Source: Chryseobacterium gleum (GTDB lineage Bacteria; Bacteroidota; Bacteroidia; Flavobacteriales_D; Crocinitomicaceae). Taken from it: a stretch of 64,000 nucleotides of DNA. Below, one piece after another: positions 50,865 to 60,589 of the stretch (its first letter is position 1; each line of letters opens with the position of its first letter). The position numbers and the translations under genes were made by a program. Under the pieces are notes generated by a model. The model searched no databases and was not told the origin of the DNA. It saw only the letters and a program-made list of their open reading frames with translations. Location of the stretch: contig CAMDAH010000002.1 in the NCBI GenBank assembly GCA_945888625.1, positions 157,419 through 221,418 on the forward strand, written 5' to 3'.

Positions 50865-53800
50865 TTATCGCATCAAATTAACATGACCAGTTATTTCGAA
50901 TCGATCGTCGCGAAGCGGTGTTTTGTAGGAAATTTTGTATGTATAAATTCCATCTTGGCATTCCCGTCCGTTAATTCCATAAGTACCGTCCCAACCCGTT
51001 AATGGGTTATGGTTCTCCCAAATTAGTTCGCCCCATCTATTATAGAGGTAGAGCGAAAAATTATATGGGTCAACACCTGAAGAGAAAACAGGCAACCAGT
51101 ATTGATTGTGTTCATCTGCATCAGGGGTAAAAGTGTTCGGTATGTAATAGATAAGCGATTCATCAACCACAACAATTTGTGTCATGGTATCGATACAACC
51201 ATGTACGGTGGTGGCTGTTAACTCGATGGTATAGTTTGATGGGGGAAAAGATGGAAATGAATGTGAAGGGTCTTCTTCTGTTGATGGTGACGTTCCGTCG
51301 CCAAAATCCCAATAGTAAGTGTCTGCACCTACAGATCCGTTGTTCATATTGGCAGTGGTAATGATATCGTTTAAGGCATTAGGCGAAGGGGCAAAAATAG
51401 CTTCTGGATTCGGAAAAACACAGATATAGTCGTTGGTTAAAGCGGTCCAAACACAACCCAATGCAGTCGTTATTGTCAACTCGACATCGTAACATCCCGG
51501 GGTAACATAGGTGTGCACAATACTAGCGCAACCTGTGCCTGTTTGTCCATCTCCAAAATCCCAAAAACAATTTACGCCGGGCGTACTTGTAGATGTATTG
51601 GCAAAATTAACTTCGAGTGGTTCACAACCTTCCGTAATGGGTGCAAAGAAAGATACATTCGTTACTGGTTCAATTAGTACGTTAATGCTGTCGTTGTCGG
51701 TACAGCCGTTTGCATCTGTTCCAACGACTTCATAGTTGCTACTAACCAAAGGAATAAACGAAACTCCGTTCACTACATTATTGTTCCAAACATAACTAAC
51801 TGCTCCAGTACCACTTAAGGTTATTGACGATCCAGAACATATAATTTGATCATTTCCTGCCACTACGATTGGTTCAGGAAATATAATAACGTTCACGACA
51901 TTTGTATCGACACAATTGTTTAAATCTGTGCCAGTAACTGTGAAGTTATAGGTGCCCACGGCAGGAATAAATGTAACGCCATCGATAACATTTCCATCCC
52001 AAACATACGTTGCAGCACCTGTACCACTCAAGGTAACGCTGGTCCCAATACATTCTGCTATATCTATTCCCCCATCTACAATTGGTTGAGGAAAAACGGT
52101 CACAAATAAACTATCGTTGTTTTGACAGCTATTCGCGTCAACTACAACCACCGTCAAATAATTACTACTAATTGGTACGTATGTTGAACTATTTGCGGTG
52201 CCCGTTTCCCAAGTATATGTCAAACCTCCACTTGCGTTAAGGGTAATTGGAAATCCTGGACAGGTGGATACATCCTGACCAGCATCTATTATGGGGGTGG
52301 GGTAGATGGTTACCACTTGCTGTAAGGTATCATCACATCCATTAGCATTTTGTGCAATTAAGGTAACCGTATATTGGCCCGCAGTGGTGTAAACGTGTGT
52401 GGGACTAGTAAGTGAAGAATTTTGAGTGCCGTCTCCAAAATTCCAATCATACGTTAGTGGTAAAGGATCAATAGTGGTGTTCGTACAAGTTGCTATTAAT
52501 CCCTCACAAGCGTTGGAAATTGTAAAGTTTACTGTGGGGTTATTTTGAATGTTGACTTGAGCAGTATCGGTATCAATACAACCATTAATGTCAATGCCTG
52601 TTACAATGTAGTTTTGAATTCCCACCAATTGTGAAAATGGAACACCGTTGCTTATTCCGTTATTCCAAGTATAAGTTTGTGCCCCGGAGCCATTTAAGGT
52701 TACCATTGTTCCCGTGCAGGTAGCAACATCAAGACCAGCATTAACAATAGGTTGAGGATAGACTGTTACAAGTGCATTGTCCGTATTTATGCAGCCGTTT
52801 GCGTCAATTCCTGTTACGGTATACGTATTACTTGAAAGCGGTGTAAAAGGCACATTGTTTATACCCCCATTGTTCCATGTGTAGGTATTGGCACCACTTC
52901 CACTCATGGTCACCGGAAACCCAGGACAAACACTTTGATCAACACCTGCACTCACTGGAGGTAAGGGATAAATCGTAAGGGCTTGCGTTAAGGTATCAAT
53001 ACAACCTCCTTGGTTAGATGCAATTAAACTTACATTGTATGTTCCCGCTGCTGGATAGGTGTAAGTTGGATTAACAACACTTGTGGTAGGGCTTCCATTT
53101 CCGAAATTCCAAGTATAAGTACAAGGTGTTGGATCCACCGTTTGATTGACAAAACTTACGGTTTGGTTAACACACGTATCGTTCATTGTGAAATTAATCA
53201 AAGGTGGCGGAGAAATGGTAATTGTTTGTGATATCGTATCGGAACATCCTGCTTGCGTGGTGGTAATATGTGTTACCGTGTATGTACCTGCATTTTGGTA
53301 AATATGAGTCGGATTCATATGAACGTTTGGATCATTTCCACTCAAGGTTGAATTATCTCCGAAATTCCAAGACCAAGAGGAAGCACCACCGTTGGGCAAA
53401 GGAACACCGCCAACGGTATTGGGCGCTATTACAGTAGTGGAGTTAAATTGAATAGGCGCCCAAGGACAAGCAGAACCATAGGTAAAGTTTGCATTAACTG
53501 TAGTTGGAATAGATTGGGCACTAATAGCAACGGTGCAGTTTCCTTGATTGCTAAACGATTGCATCGTGCAAGTATACGATTGATTTTGTCCTGGATTATT
53601 TACGGTAATTGATTGTGATGTTGAGCCGCCAGGTTGCCATGAATAAGATTGAAAACCAAATGGAGCAGTAAGTTGTACTAGATTCGATCCGAAGCAAAAA
53701 TCTACGTCAATGATTAGCGGCATACACTCAGCTACCACATAACCGTAACCATAATGGCCCGAAAGACTACAGTCTCGGGTAGTAAATTCTATGATTACAT

Positions 53801-54386
53801 TTTGACCTATGTACGGGGTTAGGTTAAGTCCTACCACCGTCCATGGCAACCATGTTGTGCCTCCACAATTTTGAAAGTTTTGTCCAGGTTGTCCGCCATA
53901 CACGGTATAAATACCACAATTACCACCAATCTGGGCCCCAGCTGCATTGAGAACTCTTGCTTGAAAGGTCGGTTGACTATTGGGTGAGTGTCCGGGGTTT
54001 TGAAGTACAACAGCGTATTTGTAAATAAATAGCGCATTTGCTTGTGAAACTGAAATTTGATAAGTTACCCTTTCTCCTTGTGCTCCAACGCTAGAATTTC
54101 CTAATCTTAATGAACGGTTGTGACCTGGTGGGATCATTGGAAGCCCCCCACACGTGTTTGGGTCAATACCTGGAGCTGTAATGATAGTATGTCTTCCATT
54201 TACGATACCCATGGAAGCACCGGGATTTCCGTAGTTACCTGTGTATCCTGTCCATCCGGTAAAGTTATTCGACGATAAATTGGCATTTGGGCAACCTGGT
54301 TGCAGGAATTGTGCATTAATAGGAGAAAAAAACGCTATTAAAACTAAACAAATAAATAGCGTTAAGCGCAAAGTAAAATTTTTCAA
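50865..54386 (-). CDS. Giant PKD-repeat T9SS type B (CHU_C) protein 1
   Basis: This 1173-residue protein has an unusual TTG start at 54384-54386; no ATG precedes the signal peptide (KNFTLRLTLFICLVLIAFFSPINAQ). The N-terminal domain (CPNANLSSNNFTGWTGYTGNYGNPG, then CGGLPMIPPGHNRSLRLGN) is nearly the same as in the 47718 gene. At least five PKD domains (SWNFGDNSTLSGND, YTWNFGNGSPTTS, YDWNFGDGTQNSS, CFWDFGDGQTGTG, YYWDFGDGTSPS) alternate with Ig-like VSAGVDQSVCPGFPVTMSGSG modules. The difference in length from its paralog is two or three inserted modules, consistent with recombination between near-identical repeats. The last 90 residues are the CHU_C sorting domain. It starts 65 nt after the small-protein array on the same strand. 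Confidence 0.92.
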   Translation of the reverse strand: MKNFTLRLTLFICLVLIAFFSPINAQFLQPGCPNANLSSNNFTGWTGYTGNYGNPGASMGIVNGRHTIITAPGIDPNTCGGLPMIPPGHNRSLRLGNSSVGAQGERVTYQISVSQANALFIYKYAVVLQNPGHSPNSQPTFQARVLNAAGAQIGGNCGIYTVYGGQPGQNFQNCGGTTWLPWTVVGLNLTPYIGQNVIIEFTTRDCSLSGHYGYGYVVAECMPLIIDVDFCFGSNLVQLTAPFGFQSYSWQPGGSTSQSITVNNPGQNQSYTCTMQSFSNQGNCTVAISAQSIPTTVNANFTYGSACPWAPIQFNSTTVIAPNTVGGVPLPNGGASSWSWNFGDNSTLSGNDPNVHMNPTHIYQNAGTYTVTHITTTQAGCSDTISQTITISPPPLINFTMNDTCVNQTVSFVNQTVDPTPCTYTWNFGNGSPTTSVVNPTYTYPAAGTYNVSLIASNQGGCIDTLTQALTIYPLPPVSAGVDQSVCPGFPVTMSGSGANTYTWNNGGINNVPFTPLSSNTYTVTGIDANGCINTDNALVTVYPQPIVNAGLDVATCTGTMVTLNGSGAQTYTWNNGISNGVPFSQLVGIQNYIVTGIDINGCIDTDTAQVNIQNNPTVNFTISNACEGLIATCTNTTIDPLPLTYDWNFGDGTQNSSLTSPTHVYTTAGQYTVTLIAQNANGCDDTLQQVVTIYPTPIIDAGQDVSTCPGFPITLNASGGLTYTWETGTANSSTYVPISSNYLTVVVVDANSCQNNDSLFVTVFPQPIVDGGIDIAECIGTSVTLSGTGAATYVWDGNVIDGVTFIPAVGTYNFTVTGTDLNNCVDTNVVNVIIFPEPIVVAGNDQIICSGSSITLSGTGAVSYVWNNNVVNGVSFIPLVSSNYEVVGTDANGCTDNDSINVLIEPVTNVSFFAPITEGCEPLEVNFANTSTSTPGVNCFWDFGDGQTGTGCASIVHTYVTPGCYDVELTITTALGCVWTALTNDYICVFPNPEAIFAPSPNALNDIITTANMNNGSVGADTYYWDFGDGTSPSTEEDPSHSFPSFPPSNYTIELTATTVHGCIDTMTQIVVVDESLIYYIPNTFTPDADEHNQYWLPVFSSGVDPYNFSLYLYNRWGELIWENHNPLTGWDGTYGINGRECQDGIYTYKISYKTPLRDDRFEITGHVNLMR

Positions 54387-54451
54387 GGCTTCTGTTTTTC
54401 TTATTACGTAATTTAATTTGAGCGGTTGTTTTATTAATATTTTTTTAATAA

Positions 54452-54808
54452 TCAGGGTATTATATTAAATTCAATGATGCTAAGTATACCCCCCGCAGCA
54501 CTACCAGCGCTACCAAAGGTAACCGATGTGCCAGCCGAAAGCCAAAAAGGAAAATTGGCTACTTGGGTGGAGGTTAATTGCTGACGAAGATTATAATACA
54601 CCCCATTATATAACATGTAAGTATAGGTATTACCAGCGGAGTTCAACATGCAATTTTCTAATTTCCAAACTTTACCCGCGGGAACTGTAATTGGTGTTGT
54701 GTTGCTCGAGGCAAATGCATAAGTAATTACTTGATTAAACTGTAGGTTGCCTTGGGCGAAAGAAGCCTGAATGCTAACCAAAAAAAGGAAAATTAAAATA
54801 ACTCTCAT
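54452..54808 (-). CDS. Small exported array protein m6 (last of minus arm)
   Basis: This 118-residue protein has a signal peptide (residues 1-19) followed by QGNLQFNQV at the mature N terminus. The middle (NCMLNSAGNTYTYMLYNGVYYNLRQQ) pairs best with plus-arm member p4; both read VPAGKVWKLEN or IPAGKVWKLEN, with Leu instead of Ile/Val. PFWLSAGTSV replaces the usual PIWLPAGT. It has a single Cys at about residue 54. Nothing indicates lipidation or a T9SS signal. A weak TTATTAA/TTAATAA hairpin lies just downstream, so read-through into the PKD gene is possible. Confidence 0.85.
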   Translation of the reverse strand: MRVILIFLFLVSIQASFAQGNLQFNQVITYAFASSNTTPITVPAGKVWKLENCMLNSAGNTYTYMLYNGVYYNLRQQLTSTQVANFPFWLSAGTSVTFGSAGSAAGGILSIIEFNIIP

Positions 54809-55212
54809 GGTATAATATTAAATTCAATGACACTTATTTTGTTTAAGCATATTCCTCCTGATAGCGTTGTCCCAGCAGGAAGCCAGATTGGAAGTATAGT
54901 GTATGAGTGAACATAAGATCCGCTGGAATAGCCCAAAGGGCTTGTGCCTTGGCCTACTTTTGTGGGGGTACCAGCCACAACAATTGCTGCAGAATTATTG
55001 TCATTTGTATTACAATTGCCATAATTTCCTGTTTGATAGGTTGTCGAGCCTTCTGCTATGTTGTAAATTACACTTTCAATCTTCCACACCTTACCAGCAG
55101 GTACTGTTTCTAGCGCGGTAACTAATTTTACTTGGTTGAATTGTAAATTACCTTGGGTAAAAGCACCCGTGTATAGAAAAATGGTAATGATGAAAATGTA
55201 AAGTCTTTTCAT
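54805..55212 (-). CDS. Small exported array protein m5
   Basis: This 135-residue protein has the signal peptide KRLYIFIITIFLYTGAFTQ, identical at DNA level to that of m3. It belongs to the VKLV-x(3-5)-ETVPAGKVWKIES subgroup with m1, p2 and p8. The variable part is long and Asn/Ser/Gly-rich (NYGNCNTNDNNSAAIVVAG) and the protein has two Cys. Ends SVIEFNIIP. Overlaps both neighbours by 4 nt. Confidence 0.85.
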   Translation of the reverse strand: MKRLYIFIITIFLYTGAFTQGNLQFNQVKLVTALETVPAGKVWKIESVIYNIAEGSTTYQTGNYGNCNTNDNNSAAIVVAGTPTKVGQGTSPLGYSSGSYVHSYTILPIWLPAGTTLSGGICLNKISVIEFNIIP

Positions 55213-55232
55213 GGTATAATGTTAAATTCAAT
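55160..55232 (-). repeat. 73-bp direct repeat, copy at the m4/m5 junction
   Basis: This segment is identical base for base to 55911-55983. It covers the last codons of m4 (the IEFNIIP end), the ATGA overlap and the signal-peptide codons of m5, while the flanking variable regions differ. It is a natural crossover site inside the array. Confidence 0.85.
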
Positions 55233-55574
55233 AATACTAAACCATCGATACGCTCCTTGAGTTGAAGAGGAATGTCCTAGGATTGTTCCCTCTGGAAGCC
55301 ATATTGGAGAAGAAGCAGAATGGCGATAATATCCCCCTGAAGATACGACAGGTCCAGTGTGCTCAAATGCAGCTTGATTATTTAAATAGACATAAGTACT
55401 TCCGGCATATCCTCCCATTGCTTCTATTTTCCAAACTTTACCGACTGGAACAGTCCATTGTGCTAAATTACTTGTTGTTGCGGTTAAAAATAACACTTGG
55501 TTGAACTGTAAGTTTCCTTGGGCGAAAGCAAGATGATTAAGTAGTATAAAAAGAGCAATGTAAAGTGTCCTCAT
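55209..55574 (-). CDS. Small exported array protein m4
   Basis: This 121-residue protein has a signal peptide ending LAFAQ. It is the counterpart of plus-arm p6: both carry QWTVP[AV]GKVWKIEA, a G-x-Y-x-G/Y-G-S-T element, GYYRHSASSPIWLPEGTILG or GYYRNADATPIWLPSGSILG, and RWFSI[IL]EFN. The match across the variable core shows that subfamilies arose before the two arms formed. No Cys. ATGA overlaps on both sides. Confidence 0.85.
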   Translation of the reverse strand: MRTLYIALFILLNHLAFAQGNLQFNQVLFLTATTSNLAQWTVPVGKVWKIEAMGGYAGSTYVYLNNQAAFEHTGPVVSSGGYYRHSASSPIWLPEGTILGHSSSTQGAYRWFSIIEFNIIP

Positions 55575-55963
55575 GGAATAATGTTAAATTCAATTACCGA
55601 GGCAAAATCGGAAGAACAGGTAGTTCGAATTTGGTCACCCGATTTCAACCAAATTGGAAATTTATTGTGATTCATCATTTGTAAACTATTAGTACTTCCC
55701 CAAGCGACATCTCCTACAAAATAATAAAACCCATTATTTATTATTAATGGGCGATGTATTGTACTTGAGGTACATGAGGATGAAGAACTATTGCTATTTA
55801 TTAATTCACTCTCCAAATATGATTCAACCTTCCAAACTTTACCGGCAGGAACAGTTTGTAAAACTTCTACAACTCGAATGACCTGATTAAACTGCAAGTT
55901 ACCTTGAGCGAAAGCACCCGTGTATAGAAAAATGGTAATGATGAAAATGTAAAGTCTTTTCAT
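55571..55963 (-). CDS. Small exported array protein m3
   Basis: This 130-residue protein has the same KRLYIFIITIFLYTGAF signal peptide as m5. It pairs with plus-arm p7: LQTVPAGKVWKVESY against AQTVPANRVWKIESY, then RPLIINNGFYYFVGD against HPFLINTKPYYLINGS, and PIWLKSGDQIRTTC against PIWLKTGDIVQTTC. A Ser run (NSNSSSSSCTSS) fills the variable loop. Lys replaces Pro in the usual WLPAG. Confidence 0.85.
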   Translation of the reverse strand: MKRLYIFIITIFLYTGAFAQGNLQFNQVIRVVEVLQTVPAGKVWKVESYLESELINSNSSSSSCTSSTIHRPLIINNGFYYFVGDVAWGSTNSLQMMNHNKFPIWLKSGDQIRTTCSSDFASVIEFNIIP

Positions 55964-55983
55964 GGTATAATGTTAAATTCAAT
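55911..55983 (-). repeat. 73-bp direct repeat, copy at the m2/m3 junction
   Basis: Identical to 55160-55232; see that entry. The two copies lie 751 nt apart in direct orientation, so crossover would delete or duplicate two genes. Confidence 0.85.
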
Positions 55984-56346
55984 TATACTGACCCATCGAT
56001 AACCTACAGTTCCATTGCAAGAAAATGCGTGTAAAGGAGTTCCCGCAGGCAACCAAAATTGTTGTGTAGATGAGACATAATTGTAACCACTTGAATAACT
56101 ATCTGTAGATCCTGCACGAAACGCAGTGTTTACTCCATTAAAGCTAAAATCACAATTGTAATAACTGGTAAGATTAGTCCCATAGCCTTCTATTTTCCAT
56201 GTTTTACCCGCAGGGACTGTTCCAAGTAATATGCTTGAATTTTGACTAGTGGAAAGTAATAATACCTGATTAAATTGCAAGTTACCTTGTGAAAACGCAA
56301 CCGTAGTTAGAAAAATGGTAATGATGAAAATGTAAAGTCTTTTCAT
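55960..56346 (-). CDS. Small exported array protein m2
   Basis: This 128-residue protein has a signal peptide very close to m3 and m5 (KRLYIFIITIFLTTVAFSQ). It is the only member with Thr in the core motif (VPAGKTWKIEG). The two Cys (YNCDFSFNG and FSCNG) could pair. FWLPAGTPLHAF and GYRWVSIIEFNIIP complete the pattern; the W-V-S-I end resembles the m4/p6 group. Confidence 0.85.
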   Translation of the reverse strand: MKRLYIFIITIFLTTVAFSQGNLQFNQVLLLSTSQNSSILLGTVPAGKTWKIEGYGTNLTSYYNCDFSFNGVNTAFRAGSTDSYSSGYNYVSSTQQFWLPAGTPLHAFSCNGTVGYRWVSIIEFNIIP

Positions 56347-56762
56347 GGGATAATGTTAAATTCAATTACGCTCAGGTAGCGCATGTTGGTTCCTGCGGCT
56401 AAAGTAGAACCTGCTGGAAGCCATAATGGAAAAGGGCTGTAACCTTGACTGGCATAGGTTGCGGAAGAGCCTGGCTGGCCAAGATTCGTATATAAATAAT
56501 TGGTTAGTCCATTGACCTGAAATGACATATCACCCACAAAACCAGTCGACATCATATTACCACTACTACATGCAGTATTACTTCCTGCTCCGATACAAAA
56601 TGGCTGCCCACCTTGAAATGTTGCACTCTCCACCTTCCACACCTTACCTGCTAGAACAGTTTCAACTGTGCTTACTAATTTCACCTGATTAAATTGCAAG
56701 TTACCCTGCGAAAAAACCACATAGTTAAAAAGTACACTTACTAGTAGAAAGAAGTTTCTCAT
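56343..56762 (-). CDS. Small exported array protein m1 (first of minus arm)
   Basis: This 139-residue protein is the longest of the minus-arm array members, starting 22 nt after the collagen-like gene's stop. It carries VLAGKVWKVES, with Leu for the otherwise usual Pro, and a variable region with two Cys (PFCIGAGSNTACSSG). FPLWLPAGSTLAAG and SVIEFNIIP are standard. Being the junction gene, its expression depends on read-through from the 60430 promoter. Confidence 0.85.
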   Translation of the reverse strand: MRNFFLLVSVLFNYVVFSQGNLQFNQVKLVSTVETVLAGKVWKVESATFQGGQPFCIGAGSNTACSSGNMMSTGFVGDMSFQVNGLTNYLYTNLGQPGSSATYASQGYSPFPLWLPAGSTLAAGTNMRYLSVIEFNIIP

Positions 56763-56784
56763 GTGATAGAAATAAGGCTAAAAA

Positions 56785-58281
56785 TTAAAAGCCGTCTGCG
56801 GTATAAATAAGTGTATTTGCCGATGAAGATGATCCTCCTCCTGCTCCAGCTGCCCCACCAATTGCCGTCCATGCTGTTCCATTAAAATAATAGAAACCAG
56901 CCGTTCCATCTGTTTGATAAACAAGTAACCCAGTTGCCGGAGTTAAAATTGCCGTTTTCTGAGCCAATGTCATGGTGGGTAATAATAAACCTTTTGTGGT
57001 CGATTGAACATCTAAAATGGCAGAAGAATTAGGTGAAATGGTCCCAATTCCTATGGCTGTACCTGTATTCGTTAATGTTGAATTGGCAATCCAGGTGCTG
57101 CCGTCATTACGTAGCGTTTGACTTGCACTTCCCGCTGGTAAGGCTCCTGCTGGTCCCTGTGGACCAATAGCACCTGGCAAACCGATAGGACCTTGCGTTC
57201 CCGCTGGTCCGGTAGCACCTGTTAATCCAGTTGGGCCTGCTACACCTTGTGTACCTTGTGCTCCTGCTGGTCCTGTAGCGCCTGTTAATCCAGTTGGACC
57301 TGTTGGTCCTGCTACACCTTGTGTGCCTTGTGCTCCTGCTGGTCCCGTAGCACCTGTTAATCCAGTTGGACCCGTTGGTCCTGCAACACCTGGAAGACCT
57401 TGTGCTCCTGCTGGTCCTGTTGCTCCTGCTGGTCCCGTAGCACCTGTTAATCCAGTTGGACCCGTTGGTCCTGCAATACCTTGAAGACCTTGCGCTCCTG
57501 CAGGTCCTGTTGCACCTGTTAATCCTGTTGGCCCAGTTGGACCTGCTACACCTTGTGCTCCTGCTGGTCCGGTAGCTCCTGTTAATCCTGTTGGACCTGT
57601 TGGACCTGTTGGTCCTGCAACACCTTGAATTCCTTGTGCTCCTGCTGGTCCGGTTGCTCCTGTTAATCCAGTTGGACCCGTTGCTCCGGCTGCTCCTGCT
57701 GGACCTGTAATGTTGCCAGTTAAGGCCCACGTAGTTGCGTTTGATTTATAATAGACATTGCCATTGGTCATGTTGAGATAGAAATCACCCATTGCACCTA
57801 GAGCCGCAGCTGGAATCGCATTTCCATATCGCCATTGATTTAATTGATTCCCTGCATTTTTTGCATAAAGCGCATAGGGCACACTCATCAATTGTTGAGA
57901 ACCGTAATCAAGGTAGTTCGTTCCGTTGGTAAAACTTACGCCAAGACTTACGAAATAAGGACCTGTAGCCCAATTAATCGTTGAAATGTTCCCACCAAGA
58001 AGTGTCCCTTGTCCAATAACTAAATTCACAACGCCTTGCGCTGAGGTGGTAACACTGTGTCTTTCTTGAAATACGATGGTACCTGAAGCAGAAGTTTGTT
58101 TTATTTGTATCCGAATGGCGATGGTGGTATTAGCGATTAAAGACCCCGAAAGATTTCGGATAACCGCTTGATAATTGATACCATCAGGCGCTTGTGCTAA
58201 GGTCTTTGAATTTGGAGCAAAGAGCACTAAAAAGAATAAAGCCGATGCTAAGCTTAGGTTTGAAAGTAAAGTTGTTTTCAT
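56785..58281 (-). CDS. Secreted collagen-like protein B
   Basis: This 498-residue protein has a signal peptide (residues 1-29), then a roughly 160-residue globular domain nearly identical to that of protein A ([59 protein letters not shown]). It is followed by about 60 Gly-X-Y triplets (residues 192-383) rich in [13 protein letters not shown] and QGVAGPTG. The C-terminal 110 residues contain [24 protein letters not shown] and [26 protein letters not shown], the short repeat seen at the end of many Bacteroidota surface fibres, and end TADGF. Gly-X-Y runs form triple helices, so the protein is probably a trimeric stalk. It lies 16 nt after protein A and 22 nt before m1. Confidence 0.9.
   Translation of the reverse strand: MKTTLLSNLSLASALFFLVLFAPNSKTLAQAPDGINYQAVIRNLSGSLIANTTIAIRIQIKQTSASGTIVFQERHSVTTSAQGVVNLVIGQGTLLGGNISTINWATGPYFVSLGVSFTNGTNYLDYGSQQLMSVPYALYAKNAGNQLNQWRYGNAIPAAALGAMGDFYLNMTNGNVYYKSNATTWALTGNITGPAGAAGATGPTGLTGATGPAGAQGIQGVAGPTGPTGPTGLTGATGPAGAQGVAGPTGPTGLTGATGPAGAQGLQGIAGPTGPTGLTGATGPAGATGPAGAQGLPGVAGPTGPTGLTGATGPAGAQGTQGVAGPTGPTGLTGATGPAGAQGTQGVAGPTGLTGATGPAGTQGPIGLPGAIGPQGPAGALPAGSASQTLRNDGSTWIANSTLTNTGTAIGIGTISPNSSAILDVQSTTKGLLLPTMTLAQKTAILTPATGLLVYQTDGTAGFYYFNGTAWTAIGGAAGAGGGSSSSANTLIYTADGF
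57130..57706. repeat. Gly-X-Y coding repeat of collagen-like protein B
   Basis: Short imperfect repeats of 9 and 18 nt (GGTCCTGCTGG- and GGACCTGTTGG-like) code for G-P-T/G-A-T/G-P-A triplets. Long shadow frames in other readings of this stretch are artefacts of the repeat. Confidence 0.85.
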
Positions 58282-58297
58282 TTTTTTAAAATTTAAT

Positions 58298-60430
58298 TTA
58301 TTTATTATCTTCTATTTTTTTTTCTAATGCTTCAATTCTTTTTAATAAATCTACTATCACTTTATCTTGCTCTTTTAATGCTTCAACAAGAATGGGAATA
58401 ACTTCTGTGTACCCTACAGTTTTCAAACTTACCGACCCTGCATCAACACCGTCTGATCTTAGCGACATATTTGGAATAATTTTTTCTTTAACTATTGCAG
58501 GAAGTATTGTTTCCACTTCTTGTGCAATAAATCCATAGGTTAACCCTGCTTTTAATCCAAGTCCAGGAAACTCATCTAATCGGTGTTCGTAGGAAACGCC
58601 TCTTAAATTATTGATAATCGAACGGGCATCAGCGATCGTATTAATGTTCTTTTTTATTTTTAAATCGGAAGCACTTCCGAAAAACCCTGTATACCCTAAG
58701 TCATTTTGAAACAAACCGCCCCACCCGTTAACAGGCAAAACTGAGACCGATCCATTAACACCAATAGCATTAGCGTTATTTGTCATTCCTCGAACACCAG
58801 CACCAGTGCCACTTCCAACATGTTCTCCTTGAACAGCACCAAAAGTGGTAGTGTTTCCAGGCATTATCGCACCATAAACACCAGCTCCGTTAAAGGAAGA
58901 GTAGCCATTCACTGCCCAAGGAAACGTAGCATTTGAAACGCCATTCATTAAATCGCCTGCCATCGATGTACTAGTTGTACCAATAAAAAATTCGCCGAGT
59001 GCACTAATTCTTCCACGTACTAAATTGTTTGTTCTGAAATCAATAGAATAGTTACTATTTGTCCCTAAACTAAGATCACTAACACTCGTATTGCCTCCTA
59101 TAAGTAATGCTTTATTAGTTGAATTTACCGTTTGTGGAACACTCGTAACGATTGATAAAGTTCCATCCGTTTGAAAGTTGTCAGAAGTAATTGATGTAGC
59201 AGTACCTGCTGGTCCTGCTGCACCAGTTGGACCTGTAGCACCTGTTGCTCCTTGAAGACCTTGTGCTCCCGCTGGTCCTGTTGCACCTGTTAATCCTTGA
59301 ATTCCTTGTGCTCCAGCAGGGCCTGTGGCTCCTGCCGGTCCAGTTAAACCAATAAGCCCCTGTGCTCCAGTTGCACCCGCTGGTCCAGTCAATCCCTGAA
59401 GGCCTTGCGCACCAGTTGCACCTGCCGGTCCTGCCGGTCCAGTTAAACCAATAAGCCCTTGTGCTCCAGTTGCACCTGCCGGTCCAGTTAATCCTATTGG
59501 TCCTGTCGGTCCTGCCGGTCCAGTTAATCCTATTGGTCCTATTGGTCCTGTCGGTCCTGCCGGTCCAGTTAATCCAGTTGCTCCAGTGGCCCCTGTTGGC
59601 CCTGCCGGTCCAGTTGGTCCTGCCGGTCCAGTTGGTCCAGTTGGTCCTGCTGGACCTGTTAATCCAATTGGTCCAATTGGTCCTTGAGGTCCACCTGCTG
59701 GGCCCGCTGGTCCTATTGGACCTGTTAATCCTATTGGACCTTGTGCACCTGCTGGTCCTGCCGGGCCTGTAGCTCCAATTGCACCCGCAGCTCCTGCTGG
59801 TCCTGCTACACCTTGAATTCCTTGTACTCCTGCTGGTCCGGTGGCTCCTGTTAATCCAGTTGCACCCGCAGCTCCTGCTGGTCCTGTAATATTGCCTGTT
59901 AGCGTCCAAGTAGTTGCGTTTGATTTATAATAGACATTGCCATTTGTCATGTTGAGGTAGAAATCACCCATTGCACCTAAAGCCGCCGCTGGAATAACAT
60001 TTCCATATCGCCACTGATTTAATTGATTTCCAGCATTTTTGGCATAAAGCGCATAGGGAACACTCATCAATTGTTGTGAGCCATAATCCAAGTAGTTCGT
60101 TCCGTTGGTAAAACTCACACCTAGACATACGAAATAAGGCCCTGCAGCCCAATTAATTGTTGAAATATTCCCACCAAGAAGTGTTCCTTGTCCAATAACT
60201 AAATTTACTATGCCTTGCGCCGAGGTGGTAACGCTGTGTCTTTCTTGAAATACAATCGTTCCAGAAGCACTGGTCTGTTTAACTTGTATTCGTATGGCGA
60301 TAGTGTTATTGGCCACCAAATTCCCTGAAAGATTTCGGATAACCGCTTGATAATTGATACCATCAGGTGCCTGCGCACGCAAATTGTTATAAATAAAAAT
60401 AAAGAGTAAGGGAAGTAGTAATTTATACAT
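58298..60430 (-). CDS. Secreted collagen-like protein A with tail-spike (Peptidase_S74) chaperone domain
   Basis: This 710-residue protein has a signal peptide ending NNLRAQ and a globular N-terminal domain shared with protein B (about residues 19-180). A Gly-X-Y region of about 75 triplets follows (residues 182-408) with variants [13 protein letters not shown] and [14 protein letters not shown] beta-rich stalk ([38 protein letters not shown]) leads to the S74 domain (about residues 590-710). The latter shows [13 protein letters not shown] with the Ser-Lys dyad used for self-cleavage in phage tail spikes, then [19 protein letters not shown] and a coiled-coil tail ([14 protein letters not shown]). 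S74 domains trimerise fibres and then cut themselves off. It is the first gene of the minus arm. Confidence 0.92.
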   Translation of the reverse strand: MYKLLLPLLFIFIYNNLRAQAPDGINYQAVIRNLSGNLVANNTIAIRIQVKQTSASGTIVFQERHSVTTSAQGIVNLVIGQGTLLGGNISTINWAAGPYFVCLGVSFTNGTNYLDYGSQQLMSVPYALYAKNAGNQLNQWRYGNVIPAAALGAMGDFYLNMTNGNVYYKSNATTWTLTGNITGPAGAAGATGLTGATGPAGVQGIQGVAGPAGAAGAIGATGPAGPAGAQGPIGLTGPIGPAGPAGGPQGPIGPIGLTGPAGPTGPTGPAGPTGPAGPTGATGATGLTGPAGPTGPIGPIGLTGPAGPTGPIGLTGPAGATGAQGLIGLTGPAGPAGATGAQGLQGLTGPAGATGAQGLIGLTGPAGATGPAGAQGIQGLTGATGPAGAQGLQGATGATGPTGAAGPAGTATSITSDNFQTDGTLSIVTSVPQTVNSTNKALLIGGNTSVSDLSLGTNSNYSIDFRTNNLVRGRISALGEFFIGTTSTSMAGDLMNGVSNATFPWAVNGYSSFNGAGVYGAIMPGNTTTFGAVQGEHVGSGTGAGVRGMTNNANAIGVNGSVSVLPVNGWGGLFQNDLGYTGFFGSASDLKIKKNINTIADARSIINNLRGVSYEHRLDEFPGLGLKAGLTYGFIAQEVETILPAIVKEKIIPNMSLRSDGVDAGSVSLKTVGYTEVIPILVEALKEQDKVIVDLLKRIEALEKKIEDNK
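59205..59885. repeat. Gly-X-Y coding repeat of collagen-like protein A
   Basis: About 75 codon triplets with a 9-nt unit (GGTCC[AT]GTTGGTCC-like on the plus strand as read in reverse). Neighbouring 27-36-nt blocks repeat with few changes, so length variation between strains is likely. Confidence 0.85.
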
Positions 60431-60589
60431 AGTTTAATGTTTTTCTAATTAAAAGATAAATATAAATAAATATATTTCCATTGGGCAGTTTTTAGTCAAA
60501 AATTAAATAAAACATATTTATTATTTAACATGGAAAGTCTCCCAAGGTTGAAATATTTCTTTATTTTTATGGTGTTAAAAAAATACTCA
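60431..60589. promoter_or_regulatory. Divergent intergenic promoter region of the two-arm array
   Basis: These 159 nt separate the minus-arm and plus-arm genes. For the minus arm, TATCTTTT (60453-60460 on the opposite strand) is one mismatch from the -7 box with a 22-nt leader. For the plus arm, TATTTTTA (60562-60569) is also one mismatch off. Shared control from this region is inferred, and the exact start sites are not determined. Confidence 0.4.

Noticed and set aside
57107..59909. Long alternative-frame ORFs over the collagen repeats
   Set aside because: They are low-complexity shadows of the Gly-X-Y codons (Ser/Arg/Asn- or Leu/Val-only composition) with no signal or domain.
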